This document shows positions 56,795-64,000 of a stretch of 64,000 nucleotides of DNA, one piece after another (the stretch's first letter is position 1; each line of letters begins with the position of its first letter). The DNA comes from Mycolicibacterium sp. YH-1. Lineage in GTDB: Bacteria > Actinomycetota > Actinomycetes > Mycobacteriales > Mycobacteriaceae. The notes beneath the pieces are model-generated. The model saw nothing but the letters and a program-made list of their open reading frames with translations, did no database searches and had not been told where the DNA came from. The stretch is from NCBI RefSeq assembly GCF_022557175.1, contig NZ_CP092915.1:5270001-5334000 (forward strand). Reading direction: 5' to 3'. The position numbers and the translations under genes are program-made.

Positions 56795-57979
56795 CTATGC
56801 CGGCAGGAGCAACTCGCCGTTGGTGTTGAAGAACTGCTCACTGGCAATGGGTGGAGCCGACGACAGTGCGTCTTCCAACACCTTTCGAGAGTCCTTGCCG
56901 CCCTCGACATGCGGGAAGTCGGTCGCGTAGCAGTACATCGGCCACACATTGGAATGCTGTTCGTAATAACGCGCCAGCGGCTCGAAGTAGAACGGGGTGA
57001 CACGCACGTTTCGGGCCAGATACTCCGACGGCCGCAGGGATAAGGTGTCCTTCAGCCGAGAGCGGAACATCGTGGAGGCCCAGACATCCAGTCGGTCGGC
57101 CAGTGGTCCGGCCCAGCCCGCGGCCAGCTCGATGGCACCGAACCGCAGCCCCGGGTGCCGTTCGAAGACGCCACCCAGCACCATCGTGGACACCATGTTC
57201 TCCGCGCAATAGTGGATGTTGGTCGCACGGTACGGCTCGATCGGAAGCTCGATACTGGACTTGTCGGAGGGATGAAAGATCTCGACACCCTGCGACCAGG
57301 CCGTAGAACTGATGAACCCACTGTCGGTGCCCAGGTGGATGGTGACCGGGATATCCGCCTCGGCGGCGAGACGCCAGAACGGGTCAAGCTGCGGATGGGC
57401 CGGTGAGGCACCCGCGGGTGGCACATTGGCGGGGATCATCAGGGCCCGCATACCACGATCGATGGCACGCTGAGCTTGAGCGACGATCGACTCGGCCGGC
57501 TCGTCGGTCATCACGATGCCCACCGGTCGTACCCGACTCGACGTCGATCGGGTGATTTCGGCCGCCCAGTCGTTGTGGGCCTCCACCGCCCGCCGGCCGA
57601 TATCGCGTCCGTCGAACTTCTGCGCGTCAAACCCGAGCCAGGCATGCGCATTCGGATCGTTGATCAGGATCAGGGCGAAGAGGCCGAAGGTGGGAAAAAC
57701 CAGTTGGCGCGATATCTGCATCTCGTCGAGCACCGCGGGGCGACGACGCAGATCGATCGCCGACGGAGCAGTAGCACCTTTGAGCTGCCAAACCGTCTCC
57801 TGATTGATCGGCGTGGTATCCGCCTGCAGTCCAGGCACAGACAGCGAATTGGCCCGAGTCCTTGTCAGGATATCGAATCCGACTTCGTTGATGCGGCGGG
57901 CGATCTCGTCGCCGAACACCTCACCCCAAAGCTCCAGCGGCGCCATTTCATGGCTATCGACGTCGAGAACCGTTGACAC
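56795..57979 (-). CDS. Amidohydrolase-2 family metal-dependent enzyme (second copy)
   Basis: A 394-residue ACMSD-like amidohydrolase. The N-terminal metal site is VLDVDSHEMAPLELW; AVEAHNDWAAEITRS, TIHLGTDSGF and the C-terminal CYATDFPHVEGGKDS follow. AAGGAGGAAGAC before the GTG at 57979 is a very strong ribosome-binding site. First gene of the operon amidohydrolase-P450-ADH-cupin(-FMN reductase). It resembles the copy at 51737 in layout but differs widely in sequence. Confidence 0.88.
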   Translation of the reverse strand: MSTVLDVDSHEMAPLELWGEVFGDEIARRINEVGFDILTRTRANSLSVPGLQADTTPINQETVWQLKGATAPSAIDLRRRPAVLDEMQISRQLVFPTFGLFALILINDPNAHAWLGFDAQKFDGRDIGRRAVEAHNDWAAEITRSTSSRVRPVGIVMTDEPAESIVAQAQRAIDRGMRALMIPANVPPAGASPAHPQLDPFWRLAAEADIPVTIHLGTDSGFISSTAWSQGVEIFHPSDKSSIELPIEPYRATNIHYCAENMVSTMVLGGVFERHPGLRFGAIELAAGWAGPLADRLDVWASTMFRSRLKDTLSLRPSEYLARNVRVTPFYFEPLARYYEQHSNVWPMYCYATDFPHVEGGKDSRKVLEDALSSAPPIASEQFFNTNGELLLPA

Positions 57980-58098
57980 GTCTTCCTCCTTGGGATGTAC
58001 CGTCCTTCACCGTGATGCTGCGCCAGTCACCGGTGGGTGCACAAGTCGCTGGTAATGCTGGTATCACCTCAACCCCCGTAGCAACCAACGACCCTCGC

Positions 58099-58115
58099 GC
58101 TGAGTCGATCTCAGC
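58099..58115. promoter_or_regulatory. Candidate operator GCTGAG-N5-CTCAGC
   Basis: Perfect 6-bp inverted repeat with a 5-bp spacer, 17 bp upstream of the ThDP enzyme start and in the divergent gap with the amidohydrolase operon. A palindromic CACCGGTG lies at 58028-58035 in the same gap. Confidence 0.45.
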
Positions 58116-58132
58116 CATGAACATGTGATTCG

Positions 58133-59770
58133 ATGACCAGAATGTCGCAAGAGATATCCGGCCACACGGCCCTCGCCCAAGCATTCGTCGATCAGAACGT
58201 CAGCACCGTCTTCGGAGTCATCGGCGAAGGCAACATCGAGGTGCTGGCCGAGCTGCGTGACACCCACGGTGTGCGCTATGTGAAGGCTGCCCGCGAAGAC
58301 GGTGCAGTACTGATGGCAGGCGGTTACGCCGCCGTCACCGGCGAGGTCGGAGTGGCGTCGGTGACGCACGGTCCGGGTCTGACCAACACGATAACCGCAC
58401 TGACGCACCTGACTCGTCGCCGAACGCCGATCGTGCTCTTTGCCGGCGACACCGACCCACACTTTCCGCACGGCCGCCAGCGAATCGACCAGGCAGCCCT
58501 CATCGCACCAACCGGTGCCGGCTTCCACCAGGTGCACTCGCCGGATTCGATCGCCGATGACGTGTCATGCGCTATCGGCCGTGCCCGATCCGAGCGCCGG
58601 CCCATAGTGCTCAATGTGGCTGTCAACATTCAACGCTGCCGCACCACATACTCACCGGCGAAGTCGCGTATAGCGGCGCCGCAGGCCATCGGACCCGATC
58701 CCGCAGCCTTGGATCTGGCTGCCGGAGCGATTGCAGCCGCCCGCAGACCCGTCATCCTCGCCGGACGGGGTGCAGTTCTTTCCGACGCACGGACCCCGCT
58801 CTCGGTACTGGCAGCGCGGATAGGTGCCCCCGTCGCCACCACGCTGTGCGCCAAGGATTTCTTCCGTGGTGAGCCTTACGATCTGGGGATCTGCGGAACA
58901 CTGTCGCACTCGACAGCCACCGAGACGATTCTGGCGGCAGATTGTGTGATCGCCTTCGGCGCGAGCCTGAATCCAGACACCACCGCCGAAGGCTCACTGC
59001 TCGAGAACAAGCGTGTGGTCCACATCGACGTGGAGTCCGCACAGCTCGGTCGCCATATTCAGGTGTCGGCCGCCGTGCACGCCGATGCTGCGCTTACCGC
59101 CAGCACCCTGGTGGACTGGTTTGACGAAGTCAATCTGCCCCGATCCGGGACGCTGTGCACGCCGGCGCTGGCCGACCGTCTTGCTCAATTCGACCCGCGC
59201 TCGGAATTCACTCTGCAGCAACGTGATCTGGTGGACAATCGGGAACTCACCCTGATCCTGGAACGGGAGTTCCCACGCGAACGGACGTATGTCTGTGATT
59301 CCGGCCTGTTCGTGGTGCCTGGATGGGCATGGCTTCGGGTCCCCGAACCTTCCGCGTTCATCGAGACGGTGGCTTTCGGCTCCATCGGACTCGGGCTGGC
59401 GACGGCACTCGGGGCCGCCGTGGGCCGGCCCGATCGACCGACCCTGGTGACCGTCGGTGACGGTGGCCTGAGTATGGGGCTGCAGGAGCTGCTCACCGCG
59501 GTGCGGTACGGGTTGGATGTGGTCGTGGTGGTGTTCAATGACGGTGCCTACGGCGCCGAACTTGCCATCACCGACCGCATCGGTAAGGGCCACGCGCTAC
59601 CTCTGCTCGGCGATGTCAACTTCGCCGCCACCGCCGAGGCAATGGGCATGTCGGCGCTGCGCATCGACACACCCGATCAACTACCGCTGATCGCCGAGGC
59701 ACTGAGCCGCCGGACCGGCCCGCTGCTCATCGATGTCAGGACCGATTCCCGCACGCCCGTAGCGCATTAA
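58133..59770 (+). CDS. Thiamine-diphosphate-dependent decarboxylase/lyase
   Basis: A 545-residue ThDP enzyme of the acetolactate synthase/benzoylformate decarboxylase superfamily. The activating Glu lies in AAREDGAVLMAGGYAA (about residue 50), THGPGLTNTITALTHL follows, and the cofactor motif is GDGGLSMGLQELL...FNDGAYG (about 440-475). The ATG at 58133 or the one nine bases on may be the start. Benzoylformate-type decarboxylation, giving an aldehyde for the aldehyde dehydrogenase, or 2-hydroxyacyl-CoA cleavage are both possible. Monocistronic, ended by a strong terminator. Confidence 0.88.
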   Translation: MTRMSQEISGHTALAQAFVDQNVSTVFGVIGEGNIEVLAELRDTHGVRYVKAAREDGAVLMAGGYAAVTGEVGVASVTHGPGLTNTITALTHLTRRRTPIVLFAGDTDPHFPHGRQRIDQAALIAPTGAGFHQVHSPDSIADDVSCAIGRARSERRPIVLNVAVNIQRCRTTYSPAKSRIAAPQAIGPDPAALDLAAGAIAAARRPVILAGRGAVLSDARTPLSVLAARIGAPVATTLCAKDFFRGEPYDLGICGTLSHSTATETILAADCVIAFGASLNPDTTAEGSLLENKRVVHIDVESAQLGRHIQVSAAVHADAALTASTLVDWFDEVNLPRSGTLCTPALADRLAQFDPRSEFTLQQRDLVDNRELTLILEREFPRERTYVCDSGLFVVPGWAWLRVPEPSAFIETVAFGSIGLGLATALGAAVGRPDRPTLVTVGDGGLSMGLQELLTAVRYGLDVVVVVFNDGAYGAELAITDRIGKGHALPLLGDVNFAATAEAMGMSALRIDTPDQLPLIAEALSRRTGPLLIDVRTDSRTPVAH

Positions 59771-59794
59771 CGATCACACCGCCGACTCTGACCA

Positions 59795-59840
59795 TAAACC
59801 CTGACGCCCCGCCCGGAATCGGGCGGGGCGTCGGGGTTTA
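59795..59840. terminator. Strong bidirectional terminator
   Basis: A stem of 20 pairs with one mismatch: TAAACCC-T-GACGCCCCGCCCG, loop GAAT, CGGGCGGGGCGTC-G-GGGTTTA. It separates the convergent ThDP and acyl-CoA ligase genes and overlaps the stop codon of the latter. Confidence 0.9.
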
Positions 59841-61460
59841 CCGGCGGTCCCAGGTGACATCGGCGTGTTCCCGGTCCCAGGTTGCCGCGGTGGCACCTTC
59901 CTCGCGCAGTTGGTACTTGTGCACACGACCCACTGCACTCACCGGTAACGCCGCCCGGAACTCGATATAACGCGGCAAGGCGAAGTACGGCATCCGGTCC
60001 TTGAGCCATTCGAACAGCTGCGCCTCTAAGAGATGTGTGTCGGGCTTCAGTACCGCAGTGATCTTGAGGTCATCCTCGGTGACATCCGATTTCACCGCGT
60101 GCACCGCCACCTCGGCTACCGACTCGTGACCGAGAACAACCAGCTCGACTTCCTGGCTGGAGATGTTCTCACCACGGCGCCGCAGATAATCCTTCTTGCG
60201 GTCCTCGAAGTAGAAGAAACCCTCCTCATCGAAGCGGCCGAGATCACCCGTGTGGAACCAGAGATTTCCCATCGCCGATGCGAAGGCGTCCGGCCGGTGC
60301 CAGTATCCATCGAACATGACGCCGGGGCGCTTGGGTCGGCAGACGATCTCACCGACTGCACCCGGTTCGACCTCGCGGTCGGCGTCGTCGAAGATTCGGA
60401 CGTCGAAGCTCTCCACGTTCGCCTTGCCTGAACTCCCCGGTGGGGTGGGAGTACCTGCTGCCAACGTGGTCAACGGGAAGCCCTCGGTGAGCCCGTACGA
60501 ATTGCCGCCGACGACCTGCACGCCGAAGCGGGAGCGCCAAATGTCCTGTAGGGCGGCCGGGAACGGGGCGCCATGCACGACGCGAATCTGGCCATGGCAC
60601 TGCACCATCTCGGGGGTGTCGTCCATTCGGGCAATCAGCGAACCCATCGAACCGAGCAGATTGACCACCGGTGCCTTGCAACGTTGCATCTCCGGCCAGA
60701 AGCCTGACACCGAGAACCTGGCGGCAATCGACGCGGAACTGCGCAGCAGCATGGTTCCGACAATCGTTCCGCTGACCAGGTTGAAATGATAGATCGGTAG
60801 TGGGCTCCAGTTCATCTCACCTTCAACGCGACCGCACTGTTCGATGAAACCGCGGGCCGAGCTGAGGACGTAACCATTGGAGATGATGCAGCCCTTCGAG
60901 GGCCCGGTTGTGCCGCCGGTATAGATGATGAGCGCAGTGTCGCGAGTGGTTCTCGCGACGTGAGCCGACTCGTCTGGTTCAAGTTGGTAATCGGCCAACG
61001 GTCGTACCGAGACGGCGCCGATCGTGTCGGATTCCGAGCCCCCGCGCACCAGGATGAGTTCGAGTTGCGGCAGATTATGGATCTCAGCCCGGAATCGGTC
61101 GAGGAAGTCCTGCTCACACACCACGATTCGGGCACCGGAATCCGCTACCACATGAGCCAGGAAGCTGCCCTTGAGCGCGGTATTGACCGGAACCCAGATC
61201 CCGCCTCGCAGGTTCGTGGCGAACCACAGGGCCGCCGCCTCGACGTTGTTGTCGAGCATCGTCGCCACCGTCTGGTCGGCCATCAACCCGGCCTTACCCA
61301 ACCCGGAGGCCAGCCCCGCCGCGCGGTCGAAGATTTGGCGGTAGGTGTACTGCTGCCCACTGAAGTCCAGGAACAGCTGGTCCCCCACCTCTTCGACCCG
61401 CTGCCGCAGGAGCCCGACGACACTCGGCTCATCACGAGGCCCGTACCAGACGTCAGTCAT
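59838..61460 (-). CDS. Acyl-CoA synthetase (AMP-forming)
   Basis: A 540-residue ANL-family ligase. The AMP-binding P-loop is LIIYTGGTTGPSKGC; GNSYGLTEGFPLT, GYWHRPDAF, WFHTGDLGRFDEEGFFYFEDRKKDYLRRRGENIS follow in segments. The usual catalytic Lys in the C-terminal GK motif is replaced: LPVSAVGRVHKYQLR has Gly-Arg with Lys three residues on. The ATG at 61460 overlaps the end of the crotonase gene by 8 nt, fixing the start. It should activate the cluster's acid intermediate. Confidence 0.9.
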   Translation of the reverse strand: MTDVWYGPRDEPSVVGLLRQRVEEVGDQLFLDFSGQQYTYRQIFDRAAGLASGLGKAGLMADQTVATMLDNNVEAAALWFATNLRGGIWVPVNTALKGSFLAHVVADSGARIVVCEQDFLDRFRAEIHNLPQLELILVRGGSESDTIGAVSVRPLADYQLEPDESAHVARTTRDTALIIYTGGTTGPSKGCIISNGYVLSSARGFIEQCGRVEGEMNWSPLPIYHFNLVSGTIVGTMLLRSSASIAARFSVSGFWPEMQRCKAPVVNLLGSMGSLIARMDDTPEMVQCHGQIRVVHGAPFPAALQDIWRSRFGVQVVGGNSYGLTEGFPLTTLAAGTPTPPGSSGKANVESFDVRIFDDADREVEPGAVGEIVCRPKRPGVMFDGYWHRPDAFASAMGNLWFHTGDLGRFDEEGFFYFEDRKKDYLRRRGENISSQEVELVVLGHESVAEVAVHAVKSDVTEDDLKITAVLKPDTHLLEAQLFEWLKDRMPYFALPRYIEFRAALPVSAVGRVHKYQLREEGATAATWDREHADVTWDRR

Positions 61461-62232
61461 CTTTTTGTGTGCCAGCCCTTCTCGGATGCCGCGACGACCA
61501 GTTCGGTGGCCGGCGTTCGGCGTATGCAGCGAAGCCTTCGTTGGCTTCCGGAGTCCTGATCGAATCCCCCACGCTGCGATCATCGATCGTCGAAATATGT
61601 TTGTGTACGGCCGCTTTCCAGGCAGCTCGGGCTGCGGGAGCGGCCTCGAGAAGCTCAGCGACGACGCGTTCAGCTGCGTCCGCCAGCTCATCATGCGCTA
61701 CCACTCTGCTGATCAGGCCGATCTCGAGCGCCTCGGCAGCCGAGATGGACCGGGAGGTCAAGGCGAGATCTTTCGCCCATGCCAGGCCCACGACCGCGGG
61801 TAGTATCGCCGAGCTCCACGGGGCGGCGACACCCAGTCGCAGTTCCGGCAGGCGAAACCTGGCTCGGTCGCTGGCGATCGCGACGTCGGCAAGCACGGCG
61901 AACCACACGCCGCTGGCCTGGCAGTGTCCGTTGATCGCGGCGACCACGGGCAGTCCCGTTCGGTGCAGTTTCGCGAAGGGCAGCTCGACATCCTCGGCCT
62001 GATCCGAGTCCTCGGTATGAGTGGCCGGATCACCACCGGCGATGAAAACGTCACCGGCTCCGGTCACCACAAGGGCATCGAGTCCGGCATCCGCTTCGAC
62101 GGCGTCGATGAGTTTGCCGAGTTCGGTGTACATCTCATCCGACATCGTCTTGGGCCGGTCCGGATTGTCCACCGTGCACCACGCCGTGCGACGCCGGCGC
62201 TCGACTCGCAGACCGGTGCTACCCAGCTCCAT
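61453..62232 (-). CDS. Crotonase-fold (enoyl-CoA hydratase/isomerase-like) protein
   Basis: A 259-residue crotonase. Oxyanion-hole segments are GDVFIAGGDPATH and NGHCQASGVWFAVLADVAIASDRARFRLPELRLGV, written here as adjoining parts around residues 60-150. The first catalytic Glu of hydratases is replaced by Trp (SGVW), while the second (PELRLG) is present, so this is probably not a standard hydratase. Start overlaps the acyl-CoA dehydrogenase stop (TGATG), and its end overlaps the ligase start. Confidence 0.88.
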   Translation of the reverse strand: MELGSTGLRVERRRRTAWCTVDNPDRPKTMSDEMYTELGKLIDAVEADAGLDALVVTGAGDVFIAGGDPATHTEDSDQAEDVELPFAKLHRTGLPVVAAINGHCQASGVWFAVLADVAIASDRARFRLPELRLGVAAPWSSAILPAVVGLAWAKDLALTSRSISAAEALEIGLISRVVAHDELADAAERVVAELLEAAPAARAAWKAAVHKHISTIDDRSVGDSIRTPEANEGFAAYAERRPPNWSSRHPRRAGTQKDD

Positions 62233-63386
62233 CAGACACCCAGCATTCGTCTACCGATGATGTCCTTCATGATCTCGTTGGTACCGCCGTAGATCGCCAT
62301 CGCACGGCCGTCACGCCAGGCTCGGCCCACTGCACATTCCTCCATATAGCCGTATGCGCCGTGCAACTGGACGCAGGCCTGCAGTACTCGATTATTGAGA
62401 TCCGTACACCACCATTTCGCCTGGGCCGCTTCCTCACCGGTGAGTTCGTCGGCGTGGTGTGCGGTCAGTTGGGCGTCTACGAAAGCCTGTGCCACGTCGA
62501 TCTCGGTGCGCATCGTCGCGAGTTGGAAACGTGAGTTCTGAAATGAACCGATCGGCTGCCCGAATGCGTGTCGCTCCTTGCAATAGTTCAATGTCTCATC
62601 GAACGCAGCTCGCGCATGAGCCAATGCCATCACAGCGATCGACAACCTCTCCTGCGGAAGCATGTTCATCAACTGATAGAACCCGCGATCCTGTTCACCG
62701 AGCAGGTTCTCCACCGGCAGGACGACATTGTCGAAGAACAGCTCTGCGGTATCCGCCGCGTGTTGACCGACTTTCGCCAGGTTTCGTCCACGGCTGAACC
62801 CTGGACGGTCTGCTTCGACGACCAACAGGCTCAGATTTCGCTGTGCGGGCCCGTCGGATCCGGTTCGGCACACCACGATGACAAGGTCGGCATTGATACC
62901 GTTGGAGATGAACACCTTGCTGCCGTTGAGCACGTAGGACTGCCCGTCGCGGACCGCTGTGCTGGAGATCGCAGCGAGGTCTGAACCGGTGTTGGGTTCG
63001 GTCATCGCGATGGCACCGACGAGTTCACCGGAGGCCAGTCCGGGCAGCCAACGCTGCTGTTGCTCGGCAGTGCCGTACTTGACGAAGTAGGGAATCACCA
63101 CATCGGCATGGTTGGAGATCCCGAGGCCGGCATTCATCACACCGGCACGACAGACCTCCTCGAGAAAGATGGCGTTGAACCGGAAATCCCGGATACCACC
63201 TCCCCCGAACTGCTCTGGCACGGCGACGCCCAGCATCCCGGCCGCGCCGGCTTTTTCGAAGACCGTTTTGTCGACTATTCCGCGGCGCTCCCACTCCTCG
63301 AAATCCTTGGTGAGCTCCCTGCCGACGAAGGTTCTCGCCGCATCGCGGAACATCTCGTGCTCGTCGTCGAAGATCGTTCGCTTCAA
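62232..63386 (-). CDS. Acyl-CoA dehydrogenase (LCAD type)
   Basis: A 384-residue FAD acyl-CoA dehydrogenase. The flavin-contact segment is IAMTEPNTGSDLAAISSTA; KVFISNGINADL follows. The C-terminal loop is IYGGTNEIMKDIIGRR, without the Glu of the MCAD type, but LPQERLSIA...FDETLNYCKERHAFGQPIG carries a Glu at the helix-G position used in long-chain acyl-CoA dehydrogenase. It introduces the 2,3-double bond before the crotonase. Coupled to the crotonase gene by a 1-nt overlap. Confidence 0.93.
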   Translation of the reverse strand: MKRTIFDDEHEMFRDAARTFVGRELTKDFEEWERRGIVDKTVFEKAGAAGMLGVAVPEQFGGGGIRDFRFNAIFLEEVCRAGVMNAGLGISNHADVVIPYFVKYGTAEQQQRWLPGLASGELVGAIAMTEPNTGSDLAAISSTAVRDGQSYVLNGSKVFISNGINADLVIVVCRTGSDGPAQRNLSLLVVEADRPGFSRGRNLAKVGQHAADTAELFFDNVVLPVENLLGEQDRGFYQLMNMLPQERLSIAVMALAHARAAFDETLNYCKERHAFGQPIGSFQNSRFQLATMRTEIDVAQAFVDAQLTAHHADELTGEEAAQAKWWCTDLNNRVLQACVQLHGAYGYMEECAVGRAWRDGRAMAIYGGTNEIMKDIIGRRMLGV

Positions 63387-63398
63387 ATCGGATAACTC

Positions 63399-64000
63399 CT
63401 ATTCACTGGTAATCATGTCGACCAAATTCGGCAGTGCCTCGGCGATCGCATCGACGTCGAGGTTGTGGATCGATGAACGCCGCTCCCCTATCTGCCACGG
63501 CGCGAGCAAGAGTGAGTCGACTCCGAGTTCACGCAACGCCCGCACCGACGACGGCGTGACGGCGCCGCGAAGTCCCGTTCGTGTCACGAACGGTCGGTGT
63601 GCTGTGTTCAGCGCTTTCCGGGCGGCGTCCAGACGAGCCAGCATGGTCGTCACGTCTTCGATCGAATGATTCGCGCCTACCCAACCGTCGGCGACAGCGG
63701 CGCAGCGTCTGGCTGCAACCCGGGATGTGCCGCCGACCAGGATCGGTATCGGCTGCGGTGGAGTGGGATTGACGGCAACAGCTTCAAATCGGAAGTGACG
63801 TCCCTGGTGGGCGACCGGCTTCCCGGTCCACAATTTGGGTATCACTTCCAGCATCTCGTCCAGCACCGCGCCGCGAGAAGTGAACCAGCTGTTTCCCAAG
63901 GCTTCGTACTCCTCGCGAAGCCAGCCCACTCCGACGCCGAGCTCGAAGCGACCTGCCGACATTGCCGCCGCAGTCGCCGTCTCCTTCGCGAGCATCACCG
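63399..64000 (-). CDS. LLM-class flavin/F420-dependent oxidoreductase (partial)
   Basis: The C-terminal 200 or so residues of a luciferase-like monooxygenase; the 5' end runs off the window. Family motifs are FELGVGVGWLREEYEALG, VIPKLWTGKPVAHQGRHFRFE and PPQPIPILVGGTSRVAARR. Such actinobacterial proteins usually use F420 or reduced FMN. It lies 12 nt upstream of the acyl-CoA dehydrogenase gene and is probably in the same operon. Confidence 0.9.
   Translation of the reverse strand, partial: VMLAKETATAAAMSAGRFELGVGVGWLREEYEALGNSWFTSRGAVLDEMLEVIPKLWTGKPVAHQGRHFRFEAVAVNPTPPQPIPILVGGTSRVAARRCAAVADGWVGANHSIEDVTTMLARLDAARKALNTAHRPFVTRTGLRGAVTPSSVRALRELGVDSLLLAPWQIGERRSSIHNLDVDAIAEALPNLVDMITSE

Overview
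The window is high-GC actinobacterial DNA, most likely from a fast-growing Mycobacterium (Mycolicibacterium). Pointers are a SAM-IV riboswitch in front of metY, a monomeric NADP isocitrate dehydrogenase, a mycobacterial mfp conservon with MfpA, SOS-controlled dnaE2, a PGRS-like glycine-rich surface protein, and many leaderless starts (TANNNT about 7 nt before ATG/GTG). From remembered M. tuberculosis sequences, several blocks are homologous to Rv3339c-Rv3342 (here with icd2 in place of icd1), Rv3355c-Rv3356c-Rv3359, Rv3361c-Rv3366, Rv3368c-Rv3370c and Rv3389c. No rRNA, tRNA, CRISPR array, transposase or integrase was seen.

Layout. 1-9.6 kb is core: a MarR/DinB-like divergent pair sharing one operator, a VOC protein, exonuclease III, a small HTH protein, an alpha/beta hydrolase, icd2, then SAM-IV riboswitch-metY-metX-methyltransferase (methionine synthesis). 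9.6-22.7 kb is accessory: a TetR/FAD-monooxygenase operon, then an AcoR-type activator divergent from a six-gene operon (HyuA-like, small gamma-like, HyuA-like, HyuB-like, unknown protein, secondary alcohol dehydrogenase). This resembles a five-subunit, acetophenone-carboxylase-type ketone carboxylase with its alcohol dehydrogenase. 22.7-42.2 kb returns to core: DUF3017/folD, an OYE-family reductase, a secreted protein, a twin-FHA ABC exporter, the mfp conservon (sensor kinase, Roadblock, DUF742, GTPase, MfpA), a methyltransferase divergent from trmL, a nitroreductase/PPOX divergent pair, a small secreted protein, dnaE2, a secreted histidine phosphatase, a DUF899/SRPBCC pair and an htdY-like hydratase.

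42.3-48.6 kb is a patch with features of transfer: a second FAD-monooxygenase/TetR module whose upstream element is nearly identical to that of the first module 31 kb away, a PGRS-like protein ending in two carboxymuconolactone-decarboxylase-like domains, a DoxX protein and a small HTH-like protein. 48.7-64 kb is a catabolic cluster: enolase-superfamily enzyme, aldehyde dehydrogenase, two amidohydrolases, FMN reductase, cupin, alcohol dehydrogenase, P450, ThDP enzyme, acyl-CoA ligase, crotonase, LCAD-type acyl-CoA dehydrogenase and an LLM flavoprotein cut by the window edge. The order suggests hydroxylation, oxidation to an acid, CoA activation and beta-oxidation-like breakdown of an unknown substrate. 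No regulator for it lies in the window.
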